Shown here piece after piece: positions 26,366 through 36,024 of a stretch of 44,079 bases of DNA (positions are counted from its first letter, which is position 1; every line of letters begins with the position of its first letter). The DNA is taken from assembly GCF_000613805.1 (NCBI RefSeq), contig NZ_BAJR01000028.1, forward strand, positions 1 to 44,079, written 5' to 3'. The position numbers and the translations under genes were made by a program. The notes below the pieces were generated by a model, which saw only the letters and a list, made by a program, of their open reading frames with translations, was not told the DNA's origin and did no database searches. This DNA comes from Phocaeicola paurosaccharolyticus JCM 15092 (GTDB taxonomy: Bacteria; Bacteroidota; Bacteroidia; Bacteroidales; Bacteroidaceae).

Positions 26366-26846
26366 ATTTCAATAAAGTTTTGACATTGCAAAGAAAAAGA
26401 AAACTATCTGCAAAAAGTGGAGTAATAGTATATAGTAATGATAAAATAGTCCAAATCTGTTTGCATTGATAAAATTATAAGAATTAGTACAAACTGTGGT
26501 TTTATAGCAAATAACAATCGTTTTGCAATTTAACTAATGCTTTAAAATTCCTAATACTCATTTTTTTATGCAACGATAGTCCTAGGGGATAAAAAGAAAG
26601 TCTAAAAAGATTATATAATTCTTCTTTTCATCGATAATTTGATTTTTATTTTTCTATTGCTTGCCTATACTATTCTTTTAGTCAAATATATTTTTTTGCT
26701 ATCCTTTCTTTTAAAGATGGGGTTTATTTGCAATGTTGTTATTTGACTTTATATAAATCTATTGAATTTCAGATTCCAACAAATTAATCTATAAAAAAAA
26801 GTGTCTTGATAAATGACACGTTTGAGCATAATATAAAAATGTTGAA
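26366..26846. promoter_or_regulatory. Divergent regulatory region of the locus
   Basis: 481 bp, about three quarters AT, separating the two divergent operons. Candidate -7 boxes are TTTCTTTG on the minus strand (26389-26396, 24 bp before the GH97 ATG) and TTTATTTG on the plus strand (26723-26730, with a long leader of about 110 nt before the GH127/146 gene); each has one mismatch to TAnnTTTG. A motif close to TAGTCnAAAT occurs at 26447-26457 and 26679-26688, and its core ATAGTCC recurs at 26576-26582. These could be binding half-sites for the AraC-type DNA-binding domain of the locus HTCS. No gene was seen here. Confidence 0.4.
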
Positions 26847-29800
26847 ATGAGTAAATTTTTCTCTTTGTTAGCAGCATGTCTGTATTTATCTTTTTCTAGT
26901 AACCTATCTGCTTCAGGTAGAATTGAAATAGTAAACAAATCTACCTCAATTGTCGATAATGGTACAAGAGTAATTAGTTATGTCAATCCCATATCTGTAA
27001 AAACTCCATTAGGAACAGTCCCGAGATTGCCTTATCAAGTATGGGTAACCTATTCCGATGGAAAATCTGAATATCGACAGACAAAATGGATGAATTATAA
27101 TCTTGATACAGAAAAGCGACAGGCTGATCCTTCCCAATATCCTATTGGAAGTAAATATGTCATAAAAGGATATGTCATAGGTGATAATAGTACAGATAAT
27201 GGTTATCCTATCAGTGCAGATATTGAAGTTGTTGGAAAAGGTTATAATTCACTTTCTAATGTTGTTAAAGCAAAATCTGTCCCTTTGACTTATGTACATA
27301 TAAATGGTGATAATCGTTTGACTTCCAATAGAGATTTAGCTATTAATGAGATAATAAGTTGGGATGTTACACAACAATTATATAATTATCGTGACACTTA
27401 TGGGTTAAGTACAGAAGGGTATAAACGTGCTGATGGCTGGGATTCACCTGATATAAAATTAAAAGGGCATGGATCGGGGCACTATATGTCTGCCTTGGCT
27501 TTAGCCTATGCTTCTGCCACTATACCTGCTCAAAAAGATGCTTTACGCAAAAATATTGCTCGCATGGTCAATGAATTGCGTGAATGTCAAGAGAGGACAT
27601 TTGTATGGAGTAAAGAATTAAATAGATATTATGAGGCGAGAGATTTTGCTCCTGAAGAAGAATTGAAAGAGATGAAAGGTACTTGGGAGGCTTTTGATAA
27701 CCATAAGAAAGAGTGGAAAAAATATGGTTATGGTTACTTGAACGCAATCCCGGCTCATCACCCGGCTCTAATAGAGATGTATCGTGCCTATAATAATTCA
27801 GATTGGGTTTGGGCACCATATTATTCAATTCATAAACAGTTAGCTGGACTTATTGATATTGCTACATACATAGATGATAAGGATATCGCATCAAAAGCTC
27901 TTCTTATTGCAAAAGATATGGGATTATGGGTTTGGAATAGAATGCATTATAGAACATATGTCAATAAAGAAGGTACTCAGGAAGAGAGAAGATCACGTCC
28001 TGGTAACAGATATGAGATGTGGAATATGTACATAGCCGGAGAAGTTGGTGGTATTGGTGAGTCGTTAGCAAGATTATCCGAGATGGTCTCTGACTCAGAA
28101 GAGAAATCACGTCTTATAGAAGCTTCAAACTATTTTGATAGTCCGGCTTTCTTCAATCCTTTATCTAAGAACATAGATGATATACGTACTCGTCATGCAA
28201 ATCAGCATATACCTATGATTGTTGCTGCTCTGAGAAGTTATATAACTAATAATGATCCTTCTTACTATAATCTATCTGAAAACTTTTGGAATCTTATTCA
28301 GGGAAGATATCGTTATGCTACCGGTGGAGTTGGTAATGGTGAGATGTTCAGACAACCATATACTCAAATGTTGAGTATGGTGATGAATGGAGTCTCTGAA
28401 GGAGAAAGTAATTCTAACCCATATATTAACGAGACTTGCTGTGCTTATAATCTACTAAAACTTACTAAGGAGTTGAACTGCTTTAATCCGGATGATGCAC
28501 GCTATATGGATTACTATGAACGTACATTATATAACCAGATTGTTGGTTCCTTAAATCCTAAACATTATCAGACAACATATCAGTATGCAGTAGGACTAAA
28601 TGCATCTAAACCATGGGGTAATGAGAATCCTCAATCTACTTGTTGCGGAGGCACCGGTTCTGAAAACCACGTAAAATATCAAGAAGCCACATATTTTGTT
28701 TCTGATAATTCTTTATGGGTAGCACTCTATATGCCTACTTCTCTGAATTGGAAGGAAAAAGGGATAAAAATCCAGCAAGATTGTTTATGGCCTGCAGAGA
28801 GTTCAAAAATAACAATTGTAGAAGGTAGTGGTGAATTTACAATGAAACTACGTGTGCCATATTGGGCAACTGAAGGATTTGAGGTGAAAGTAAATGGTAA
28901 ATCTACTGGAGAAAAATACCAACCTTGCTCATATGCAGTGCTACCAAATAAATATTGGAAGAAAGGAGACATTGTAGAAGTTGTGATGCCATTTACTAAG
29001 CACATAGATTATGGAGCAGATAAGCTGCCGGCAGAGATTGCGCATAAGGATGGAGCAGAACCGGAAAGTGCTTGGCTTGGTACTTTGATGTATGGCCCTT
29101 TGGCTATGACTGCTACCGATGTAACAAATTGGAAAGAGGCTACTCTTAATATAGATTCAAATCTAGCTACAGTAACAGTAGGTAAACCAAGTGCTGCAGA
29201 AGGTACTGAAGGGAGCTTATATACCTTATTCCAAGGTGGCCATCTCTTCCAACCAGACTATTATAGACATGATCACTCAACTCATTATTTTAGAATCAAC
29301 AACGTAAGTGACCCTACTTTTGAACTGAAGAGGGCTCTATCTGAAAAGATAAATGAGCTAAGCGCTTTCTCTGATAAGAATTATACCAAGAAGAGTTTTC
29401 AGAATCTGAAGATAGAGAAGAGAAAAGCAGAAAAACTAGTTAAGGACTCTTCAGTTACAGTTACTGATATTTCATCAGCTATAGATAATATAAATATGGC
29501 TGTTGAAGGATTGAAATCAAATAAACTCAATAGTGACGACTTAAGATGTAAAATAGATGAGGCGCAGACTTATGATGCTAAATTATATACACAGAATAGC
29601 TACCAAGAGCTACACTCTGTTATTGTGACCTCTCAGAATTTATTAAGCAAGAGTAATAGTCAGAAAGATTTAGATCGTCAGTCTTTCCTATTAAAGAAGA
29701 GTATAGATGCATTAGTATTAGCAAACAGTGTAGATAAAAATGAATTAAGTCAACTGATTAAAGTTGCTGCAGAGCGCAAAGTCGCTCAGGAAAAATGGAA

Positions 29801-30179
29801 CGCATTAGAGGCTAAGGTACCTGAATACGCACCATGGGCAAAACATGGATTTGATAGGATGGCATATGCATTATATGAGGCTGAGAGAGGATGCAGTAAT
29901 GTTGATAAGAACTATTCTCAAGTTGAGATTAATACTCTATTATCAAATCTAAACTCAGCAATAAATACAATGCGTCCAGGGAATTTACCTGAAATGGAAG
30001 ATATCCGTCCATTAGCAGGCATGTTAAGAAGGGCAGGAAATGTAACAGAATCTACCAGTAGTGAATTAAAAACAGCTATACAGTATTCTGAGATGGTCAT
30101 CAAATATGTTGCAGATGGAAGTGGTACTCATGATATGATTCAGAGTGCAATAGATAGGCTTAGATTAGCCATGAAATAA
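26847..30179 (+). CDS. GH127/GH146-type beta-L-arabinofuranosidase with Ig-like and FIVAR-like regions
   Basis: 1110 residues with a signal peptide (about 1-22). Residues about 25-130 look like a Big_4 Ig-like domain (LPYQVWVTYSDG). The alpha/alpha-barrel DUF1680 domain (about 150-700) has GHGSGHYMSALALAYAS, WAPYYSIHKQLAGL, ATGGVGNGEMF, and the metal/nucleophile motifs NETCCAYN (E529, C531, C532) and STCCGGTGSE (C599, C600), as in GH127/GH146 beta-L-arabinofuranosidases. The GHxxGHY pattern favours GH146. A beta-sandwich follows. Residues about 825-1110 hold three to four helical FIVAR-like repeats (TYDAKLYTQNSYQELHSVI, then A-x-x-L heptads), a probable adhesion or spacer module. It heads the plus-strand operon, 40 bp before susC. 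Confidence 0.85.
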   Translation: MSKFFSLLAACLYLSFSSNLSASGRIEIVNKSTSIVDNGTRVISYVNPISVKTPLGTVPRLPYQVWVTYSDGKSEYRQTKWMNYNLDTEKRQADPSQYPIGSKYVIKGYVIGDNSTDNGYPISADIEVVGKGYNSLSNVVKAKSVPLTYVHINGDNRLTSNRDLAINEIISWDVTQQLYNYRDTYGLSTEGYKRADGWDSPDIKLKGHGSGHYMSALALAYASATIPAQKDALRKNIARMVNELRECQERTFVWSKELNRYYEARDFAPEEELKEMKGTWEAFDNHKKEWKKYGYGYLNAIPAHHPALIEMYRAYNNSDWVWAPYYSIHKQLAGLIDIATYIDDKDIASKALLIAKDMGLWVWNRMHYRTYVNKEGTQEERRSRPGNRYEMWNMYIAGEVGGIGESLARLSEMVSDSEEKSRLIEASNYFDSPAFFNPLSKNIDDIRTRHANQHIPMIVAALRSYITNNDPSYYNLSENFWNLIQGRYRYATGGVGNGEMFRQPYTQMLSMVMNGVSEGESNSNPYINETCCAYNLLKLTKELNCFNPDDARYMDYYERTLYNQIVGSLNPKHYQTTYQYAVGLNASKPWGNENPQSTCCGGTGSENHVKYQEATYFVSDNSLWVALYMPTSLNWKEKGIKIQQDCLWPAESSKITIVEGSGEFTMKLRVPYWATEGFEVKVNGKSTGEKYQPCSYAVLPNKYWKKGDIVEVVMPFTKHIDYGADKLPAEIAHKDGAEPESAWLGTLMYGPLAMTATDVTNWKEATLNIDSNLATVTVGKPSAAEGTEGSLYTLFQGGHLFQPDYYRHDHSTHYFRINNVSDPTFELKRALSEKINELSAFSDKNYTKKSFQNLKIEKRKAEKLVKDSSVTVTDISSAIDNINMAVEGLKSNKLNSDDLRCKIDEAQTYDAKLYTQNSYQELHSVIVTSQNLLSKSNSQKDLDRQSFLLKKSIDALVLANSVDKNELSQLIKVAAERKVAQEKWNALEAKVPEYAPWAKHGFDRMAYALYEAERGCSNVDKNYSQVEINTLLSNLNSAINTMRPGNLPEMEDIRPLAGMLRRAGNVTESTSSELKTAIQYSEMVIKYVADGSGTHDMIQSAIDRLRLAMK

Positions 30180-30219
30180 TGAAAAGTTCTAATTAAAAAC
30201 CTTTATAAAAAAACAAATT

Positions 30220-33200
30220 ATGAAATCACACTTAAGACGAGCATTGTTTGGTAAAACATTGCTAAAGGCTACAACCTGTCTTTTTATAACTGGAAATTTA
30301 GGCATTAGCCTGCATTTGCAGTTTCAGAAGCGCCAGGGGAATTTAGTACTGAGACAGTCCAGCAGAAAGCTGTGATAGTTAAAGGAAAAGTTAAAGACAA
30401 ATCAGGTGAGGCTATTATTGGTGCCAACATTATGGAAAAGGGGACCACTAATGGTACAATTACTGATATTGACGGTAATTTTACTTTGAAAGTAAATAGC
30501 TCAAAATCTATTTTAACAGTCTCTTTTATTGGCTACAAATCGCAAGAGGTTATTGCAGCAAATGCTAAAGACATTACTATGTCCGATGATTCAGAATTGA
30601 TTGATGAAGTTGTTGTAATAGGTTATGGTACTCAGAGAAAAGGAGATGTTACAAGTGCTATTTCAAGTGTAAAAAGTGAAGACTTTTTAGCCGGTAACTA
30701 TAATAATGCAGGTGAGTTGTTGAAAGGTAAAGTTGCCGGTCTAACAATTACCAAACCTTCAGGTGACCCTGGAGCGGGAACCGAAATCAGTCTCCGTGGT
30801 ATCGTTTCAGTTTCGGGAAATGCTTCTCCGCTTGTTCTCATTGATGGAGTTCCTGGCGATATGGGTACTGTACCTCCAGAAAACATTGCTTCAATAGATG
30901 TTTTGAAAGATGCTTCGGCAGCTGCAATCTATGGTACCCGTGGTGCTGGTGGCGTTATTTTGATTACAACAAAAACAGGTGCACGTGAACAAAAAGCTGT
31001 TGCAACCTATGCAGGATATGCTTCTTTCTCAAATTGGGCTAAGGAAGCTGATTTTATGACCTCAGAAGATATCCGTGCCGGAAAAACTCAATATAATGAT
31101 GAGGGCTATGACACAGATTGGCTCGATGCAGTAAGCCGTACAGCCATTACTCATAATCATAGTTTTACTATTCAAGGAGGATCGGCATCAACAACATATT
31201 ATGGAAATGTCTCTTATCGTAATGCACAAGGTGTAATGAAGAAAACCGGTAATGAGGATCTTAGCATGTCATTTGATGTTAGTCATTGGATGTTCAACAA
31301 TATGTTGAAAGTAAGCTTGAATATCGTTACTGACAATTACAAATATGAAATAAACGATGCGGCTTATATCTACCGACAGGCTGTTATACGTAATCCGACT
31401 TCTCCTATATGGAATGAAGATGGATCATATGCAGAACGTTCTCTTTTGCAATATTATAATCCAATATCTCTTCAAAAAGAGAATACCGGTGAGGCTAAGT
31501 CACAGACTAACCGTATGACTGGAAATATTACATTTACTCCTATAAAAGGATGGGATACTAACCTTATGATTGCTAGTCATAGAACAACTGGAAAATCGGG
31601 GTCTTATAATACCAAATATCATACAACAACAGCAATAAACAATTATACAGGCGAGGCGTCATTGAATGACAATTATGATCGTACAGATTATCTTGAATTA
31701 ACTTCAAAATACCATACTACATTTGCTGATAAACATCGTTTTGAGGGAATGGTAGGTTATAGCTGGTCAGAAAGTACTTATGAATCAGCAGGAATGTGGA
31801 ATGCTAATTTCCCAACTGACTATTTTGGATATAATAATATGGATTCAGGAGCCTATTTAAAGGATGGAAAAGCTTCTATGTCTAGTTATAAGTCTGAATC
31901 TTCTTTGGTTGGTACTTTTGCTCGTATTAGCTATGGCTTTGATAACCGTTATAATATTCTTGCTTCTATTCGCTATGAAGGTTCTTCAAAATTTGGTGAT
32001 AACAATAAGTGGGGAGCTTTCCCTTCTGTCTCTTTAGGATGGAATATAATGAATGAAGAGTTCATGAAACCTACTGGTAAGTGGTTGAACAATTTAAAAC
32101 TTCGTGCTGGTTATGGTGTAACAGGTGTTATTCCTTCATCTCCATATCAATCAATAGTAAGATATACTTATTCAGGCGGTAATTATTATCGTAATGGAAA
32201 ATGGAGCAAAGGATTAAAGGCTGTATCAAATGCTAATCCTGATTTGAAATGGGAAATAGCTAAAGAGTTTAATGTTGGTTTGGATTGGGGAGTATTAAAT
32301 GACCGCTTAGGAGGTACTATTGATTTCTATATTAAGAATACTTCCGATATGTTATATGAATATGCTGTACCAAGCCCTCCAAATTTATATACATCTACAT
32401 TGGCGAATGTTGGAAAAATGCGTAATACAGGTATAGAGGTTATGGTACGTGCTCTTCCTATTAAGACAAAGGATTTTGAGTGGAATACTACATTGACAAT
32501 GCAGCATAATGCCAATAAGCTTGTTAGCTTATCAAATGACTTATATCAGACAGAAAATATCATTTGGTTGACAGGTGTTGGCGATCCTGTATCTCAGTAT
32601 ACACATAAAGTTGAAGTTGGAAAGAGCTTTGGAGAGATATACTCTCTTAAGGCTGTAGGTGTTTCAGAAAAAACAGGTCTTTTCTTAATAGAAAATCCTG
32701 AAACTGGTCAAGCAGCAGAATTCTATCAAGAGATGCGTAATGACCGTGATAACTGGTATCAACGTATGGGTAATGGTATTCCTAAAATTTCAATGGGTTG
32801 GAATAATACATTTAATTATAAGAATTTTGACTTGGTTATGCAGTTCACCGGACAATTCGGATTTAAGATTATTAATCAACAACGTGTTTTTTATGAAAAC
32901 AATGCACATGCATACAATAAACTTAAATCAGCAGCTGATGCTATAGGTGGTATCCGTCCATTATCGGCTCAGCAGTCACAAGCTGTAACCAGTTACTATA
33001 TTGAAGATGGAGATTACTTGAAGCTTACAAACATGACATTGGGTTACACATATAATTTAAAGGAGAACCCTTATCTGAAGAGCATTCGTCTTTATGGTAG
33101 TGTGGATAACTTATTTACAATTACTAAATATAAAGGAACAGATCCTGAGTTAGGCAGTAATAATTTCTGGTATGCAGGAGTTGACGACCGTGACAAGTAC

Positions 33201-33245
33201 CCTACAGTGCGTTCATTTACAGTGGGTTTGAATGTAACTTTTTAA
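30220..33245 (+). CDS. susC: SusC/RagA-type TonB-dependent glycan transporter, 5' frameshift
   Basis: TonB-linked outer-membrane importer that pairs with SusD. The ATG at 30220 gives the signal peptide MKSHLRRALFGKTLLKATTC and onward, then the frame breaks after NLGIS. Adding one C to the CC at 30309-30310 reads on as PAFAVSEAPGEFSTETVQQK and joins the main frame (which otherwise would start at a GTG at 30372), giving about 1008 residues. The carboxypeptidase-regulatory domain (VKGKVKDKSGEAIIGAN), the SusC signature DEVVVIGYGTQRKGD, the plug (LVLIDGVPG, VLKDASAAAIYGTRGAGG) and a 22-strand-type barrel ending FTVGLNVTF are intact. The break lies in the signal peptide region only. susD follows 19 bp downstream. 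Confidence 0.95.
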
Positions 33246-33264
33246 TATAATAAAGAATATAATT

Positions 33265-34959
33265 ATGAAATATAATACTATACTTAAGAAAACTGCCTTA
33301 GGCATGTTGTTTGTCAGTTCAATAGTACTAGGAAGCTGTACAGATTTGGACGAAACATTGTATAGCGAGCTCCCTGGTGATGGAAGTTATAAATTTACAG
33401 AAACAGAAATTGCAGCTCAATATGGTGTTATCTACGACCGTTTACGTGATATGTATGATGGTTGGGAAGGATATATGGATATTAGTCAGGAGTGTGGTGA
33501 CTTGATAATGACTCCTTATCGTACTTATGGTGGTTGGGGTGCTCAATATGTGTCATTGCATAAGCATGAATTTCATCCTACAATAAATCATCTATATCGT
33601 CCATGGTATTCATGTTATCAAGGAATTAACTCTTGTAACCAGTTACTTGACGACGAAGTTATCAGCAGTAATGACGTTGCTGTAGCTGAGTTGCGCACAT
33701 TCCGTGCTCTCTTCTACTATGTATTGTTCGATTTGTATCGTAACATCCCTGTTACAACTACTTTAAAAGTGCCTTCTGACTATATGCCAGAACAGGAAAC
33801 TCCTCAGTTTACTTATGATTTTATAGTTAAAGAGCTAGAGGAATCAAAACCATTACTTACCAAAGTGGTTGAGAAAGGACAGCTCAATTATTATGGTGCA
33901 TGTATGTTGTTGGCAAAGATGTATTTAAATCATGATGCTTGGTTGCCAGAGAGTCCAAATAATCAATATTATGGGTTAGCTATTGAGCAGGTAAATGAAG
34001 TGATAAATAGCGGCGTTTATACTTTGGCAGAAAATTACAGAGAGCCATTCTCGGTAGCAGGTAGCAAAGAAAACATCTTTGAGTTGATGTATAATAATAA
34101 GTATGCAGGTCATGGTACCAACCATTTTTGTAAATGGTTCCCTGCTGTCTGCAAGGATGTTTTCGGAGTCTCTTTTGATCCATGGAATGGTAGTGCATGT
34201 ATACCTCAGTTCTTCTATAGTTACGATGATGATGACAGCCGTAAAGCTGACACTTGGAAATGGGGCGTTCAACGTGACCAACAAGGAAATATTCTCTATG
34301 CCGATGGTAAAGAGGTAAACCTTACTCCTGAAGTGTGGGCTATAGAGAAGCCGGGAGCAGGAGACTACCAGGGTGCTAGATTATGGTTGTATGAAATTCA
34401 ACCGGGAAATATTGGTACTAGTGACGATAATGTTCCTTTCTTCCGTTTAACAGATGCATACCTAATCAAGGCTGAATGTCTGCTTCGTCTAGGAGGATAT
34501 AAAGGTGAAACAGAGCAAGATGCTGCTGATATTGTTACTATGATTCGTAGAAGAGCATTTAAGAAAAATCCGGAAAAGGCTGTTCGTACTGTAGCTCAGT
34601 TGAAGGGTGGAAGTGTATATGATTATGGATTGAGAGAGACCCAAGGAACACTTGACGCTGACAAGAATATTACTAATGTTGAGATTATTGAAACTCATGA
34701 GGGTGGAGATGATATTATTCTTGGTGGATTACTTGATGAATTAGCATGGGAATTTGTTTACGAACATCATCGTCGTCAAGACTTAATTCGCTTTAAGATG
34801 ACTAATGGATGTAATGTGTTTAATGGTAAATCATGGTTTGGTAAGAGCGCTAATACAGATCCAAATGATCGCCATAAGGATATATTCCCAATTTTACAAG
34901 ATAACTTGGATGCAAATCCAAAATTAAAACAGAATCCTGGTTATAATAAATCTAAATGA
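33265..34959 (+). CDS. susD: SusD/RagB-type glycan-binding lipoprotein
   Basis: 564-residue surface lipoprotein (lipobox VLGSC, Cys25) that caps the SusC barrel and binds glycan. The SusD-like N-terminal part contains TYGGWGAQY and YRPWYSCYQGINSCNQLL, with TPR-type helices (ELRTFRALFYYVLFDLYRNI near residue 150). The C-terminal part has RLTDAYLIKAECLLRLGG and the LLDELAWEFVYEHHRRQDLI signature near the end. Length and order match SusD proteins. It directly follows susC and is followed 7 bp later by a DUF4859 lipoprotein, as in a standard locus where surface glycan-binding proteins come after susCD. Confidence 0.96.
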   Translation: MKYNTILKKTALGMLFVSSIVLGSCTDLDETLYSELPGDGSYKFTETEIAAQYGVIYDRLRDMYDGWEGYMDISQECGDLIMTPYRTYGGWGAQYVSLHKHEFHPTINHLYRPWYSCYQGINSCNQLLDDEVISSNDVAVAELRTFRALFYYVLFDLYRNIPVTTTLKVPSDYMPEQETPQFTYDFIVKELEESKPLLTKVVEKGQLNYYGACMLLAKMYLNHDAWLPESPNNQYYGLAIEQVNEVINSGVYTLAENYREPFSVAGSKENIFELMYNNKYAGHGTNHFCKWFPAVCKDVFGVSFDPWNGSACIPQFFYSYDDDDSRKADTWKWGVQRDQQGNILYADGKEVNLTPEVWAIEKPGAGDYQGARLWLYEIQPGNIGTSDDNVPFFRLTDAYLIKAECLLRLGGYKGETEQDAADIVTMIRRRAFKKNPEKAVRTVAQLKGGSVYDYGLRETQGTLDADKNITNVEIIETHEGGDDIILGGLLDELAWEFVYEHHRRQDLIRFKMTNGCNVFNGKSWFGKSANTDPNDRHKDIFPILQDNLDANPKLKQNPGYNKSK

Positions 34960-34966
34960 CAGAATC

Positions 34967-35965
34967 ATGAAAAATAAACTAATATATACACTGATGATGT
35001 GCGGCCTATTATTTATGGCAACTGCATGCAGTGAAGATTATTCTGATGCAACAAGTATGCATGTTTATGGTCCGGATGAAAATCCACCTGTTAAGACTGA
35101 CGAAAATGGAACAGTAGTAAGTTCTTTTGATAAGAAAGCAGGTGACCCTGTTCCTGCTAAAGTCAATGTTCAACAATATGAAGAAATTGTAAAGCAACAG
35201 CTTAATATGTCGGTGGACGAATTAATTACAGCAATAGATAATGGAAAAGTGGCTGTATGTCCTATAAATGTTTCTCGTAATGTTTGGAATAAAACAAAAC
35301 CAAATGTAGAGGGTAAGAAATATGCTTGGTACATAAACAAGAATGGAAATGTTTGTGAAGCAGGAGATGAATCTCTATATGGAATCATAGAATTTGATAA
35401 GGATAACAAATGCTTTAACTTCTATCCTGACGAAAATGCTGGTGGAGCTGTTTCTGTGGAGATTGGTTTTGCTTTAGAAGGACCAAACTATAATACTGCA
35501 GTTCGATTCGTAATGGCTATGACTGTATTTGATAAGAGTTTTGTTATTCAAGATGTAACAATACCTGCAGGTGACTATAATGCTTATTCTTTGTCACTAG
35601 AGAGTGTAGCTGATAATATAAATTATGTATTTGGTAAGACACCAGCTGAGTTGGTTACTGCTTTATCTGATGGAACTATTAAAATATATATGATGAAACT
35701 AGATACTAATTCATATGTATGGGATGGAAAATCTACTGCAAATAATGGTGGCTATTGGTGTAATTCAAATAACGGAATATGTAATTGGGGTGATGAAGGT
35801 TTTGCTTTCTTTATAGAACCATGGTTAGAAGATAGCCCTGCATGTTTGGCTATTGGACGTGCTCCTGGTATAGCATCAGGAACTAATATGCCGATTAAAT
35901 TTGGTCTGGCTACACCTGATAAACTTAAATCAATGTCGTTCATTTTAAATGTAACTTTTGAATAA
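34967..35965 (+). CDS. DUF4859 surface lipoprotein (SusE-position binding protein)
   Basis: 332 residues with a lipoprotein signal (MATAC, Cys21). Two DUF4859-like units are visible: one at about 65-190 (YEEIVKQQLNMSVDELITAI, WYINKNGNVCEAGDES) and one at about 200-332 (YSLSLESVADNINYVFG, GGYWCNSNNGICNWGDEG, ending MSFILNVTFE). DUF4859 is found in surface proteins of Bacteroidales glycan loci and is thought to bind glycans; no catalytic motif is seen. The position right after susD is that of SusE/F-type surface glycan-binding proteins. The same domain type recurs at the C-terminus of the next gene, implying both products recognise the same ligand. Confidence 0.78.
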   Translation: MKNKLIYTLMMCGLLFMATACSEDYSDATSMHVYGPDENPPVKTDENGTVVSSFDKKAGDPVPAKVNVQQYEEIVKQQLNMSVDELITAIDNGKVAVCPINVSRNVWNKTKPNVEGKKYAWYINKNGNVCEAGDESLYGIIEFDKDNKCFNFYPDENAGGAVSVEIGFALEGPNYNTAVRFVMAMTVFDKSFVIQDVTIPAGDYNAYSLSLESVADNINYVFGKTPAELVTALSDGTIKIYMMKLDTNSYVWDGKSTANNGGYWCNSNNGICNWGDEGFAFFIEPWLEDSPACLAIGRAPGIASGTNMPIKFGLATPDKLKSMSFILNVTFE

Positions 35966-35971
35966 AAAAGT

Positions 35972-36006
35972 GGTATTGTCTATAGTTCATTTCTATAGGC
36001 AATACC
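35972..36006 (+). terminator. Intra-operon hairpin
   Basis: 14-pair stem with one G-T pair (GGTATTGTCTATAG / CTATAGGCAATACC) and a 7-nt loop, followed by TTCCTT rather than a strong T-run. It lies between the DUF4859 gene and the DUF6055 gene and may act as a partial terminator or an mRNA end stabiliser that lowers expression of the peptidase relative to susCD. Confidence 0.5.
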
Positions 36007-36024
36007 TTCCTTAAAACTAAATAT

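Noticed and set aside
30300..30320. Phase variation of susC through a homopolymer tract
   Set aside because: The tract is only two to three C long, far too short for slipped-strand switching; no invertible promoter repeats were seen nearby.
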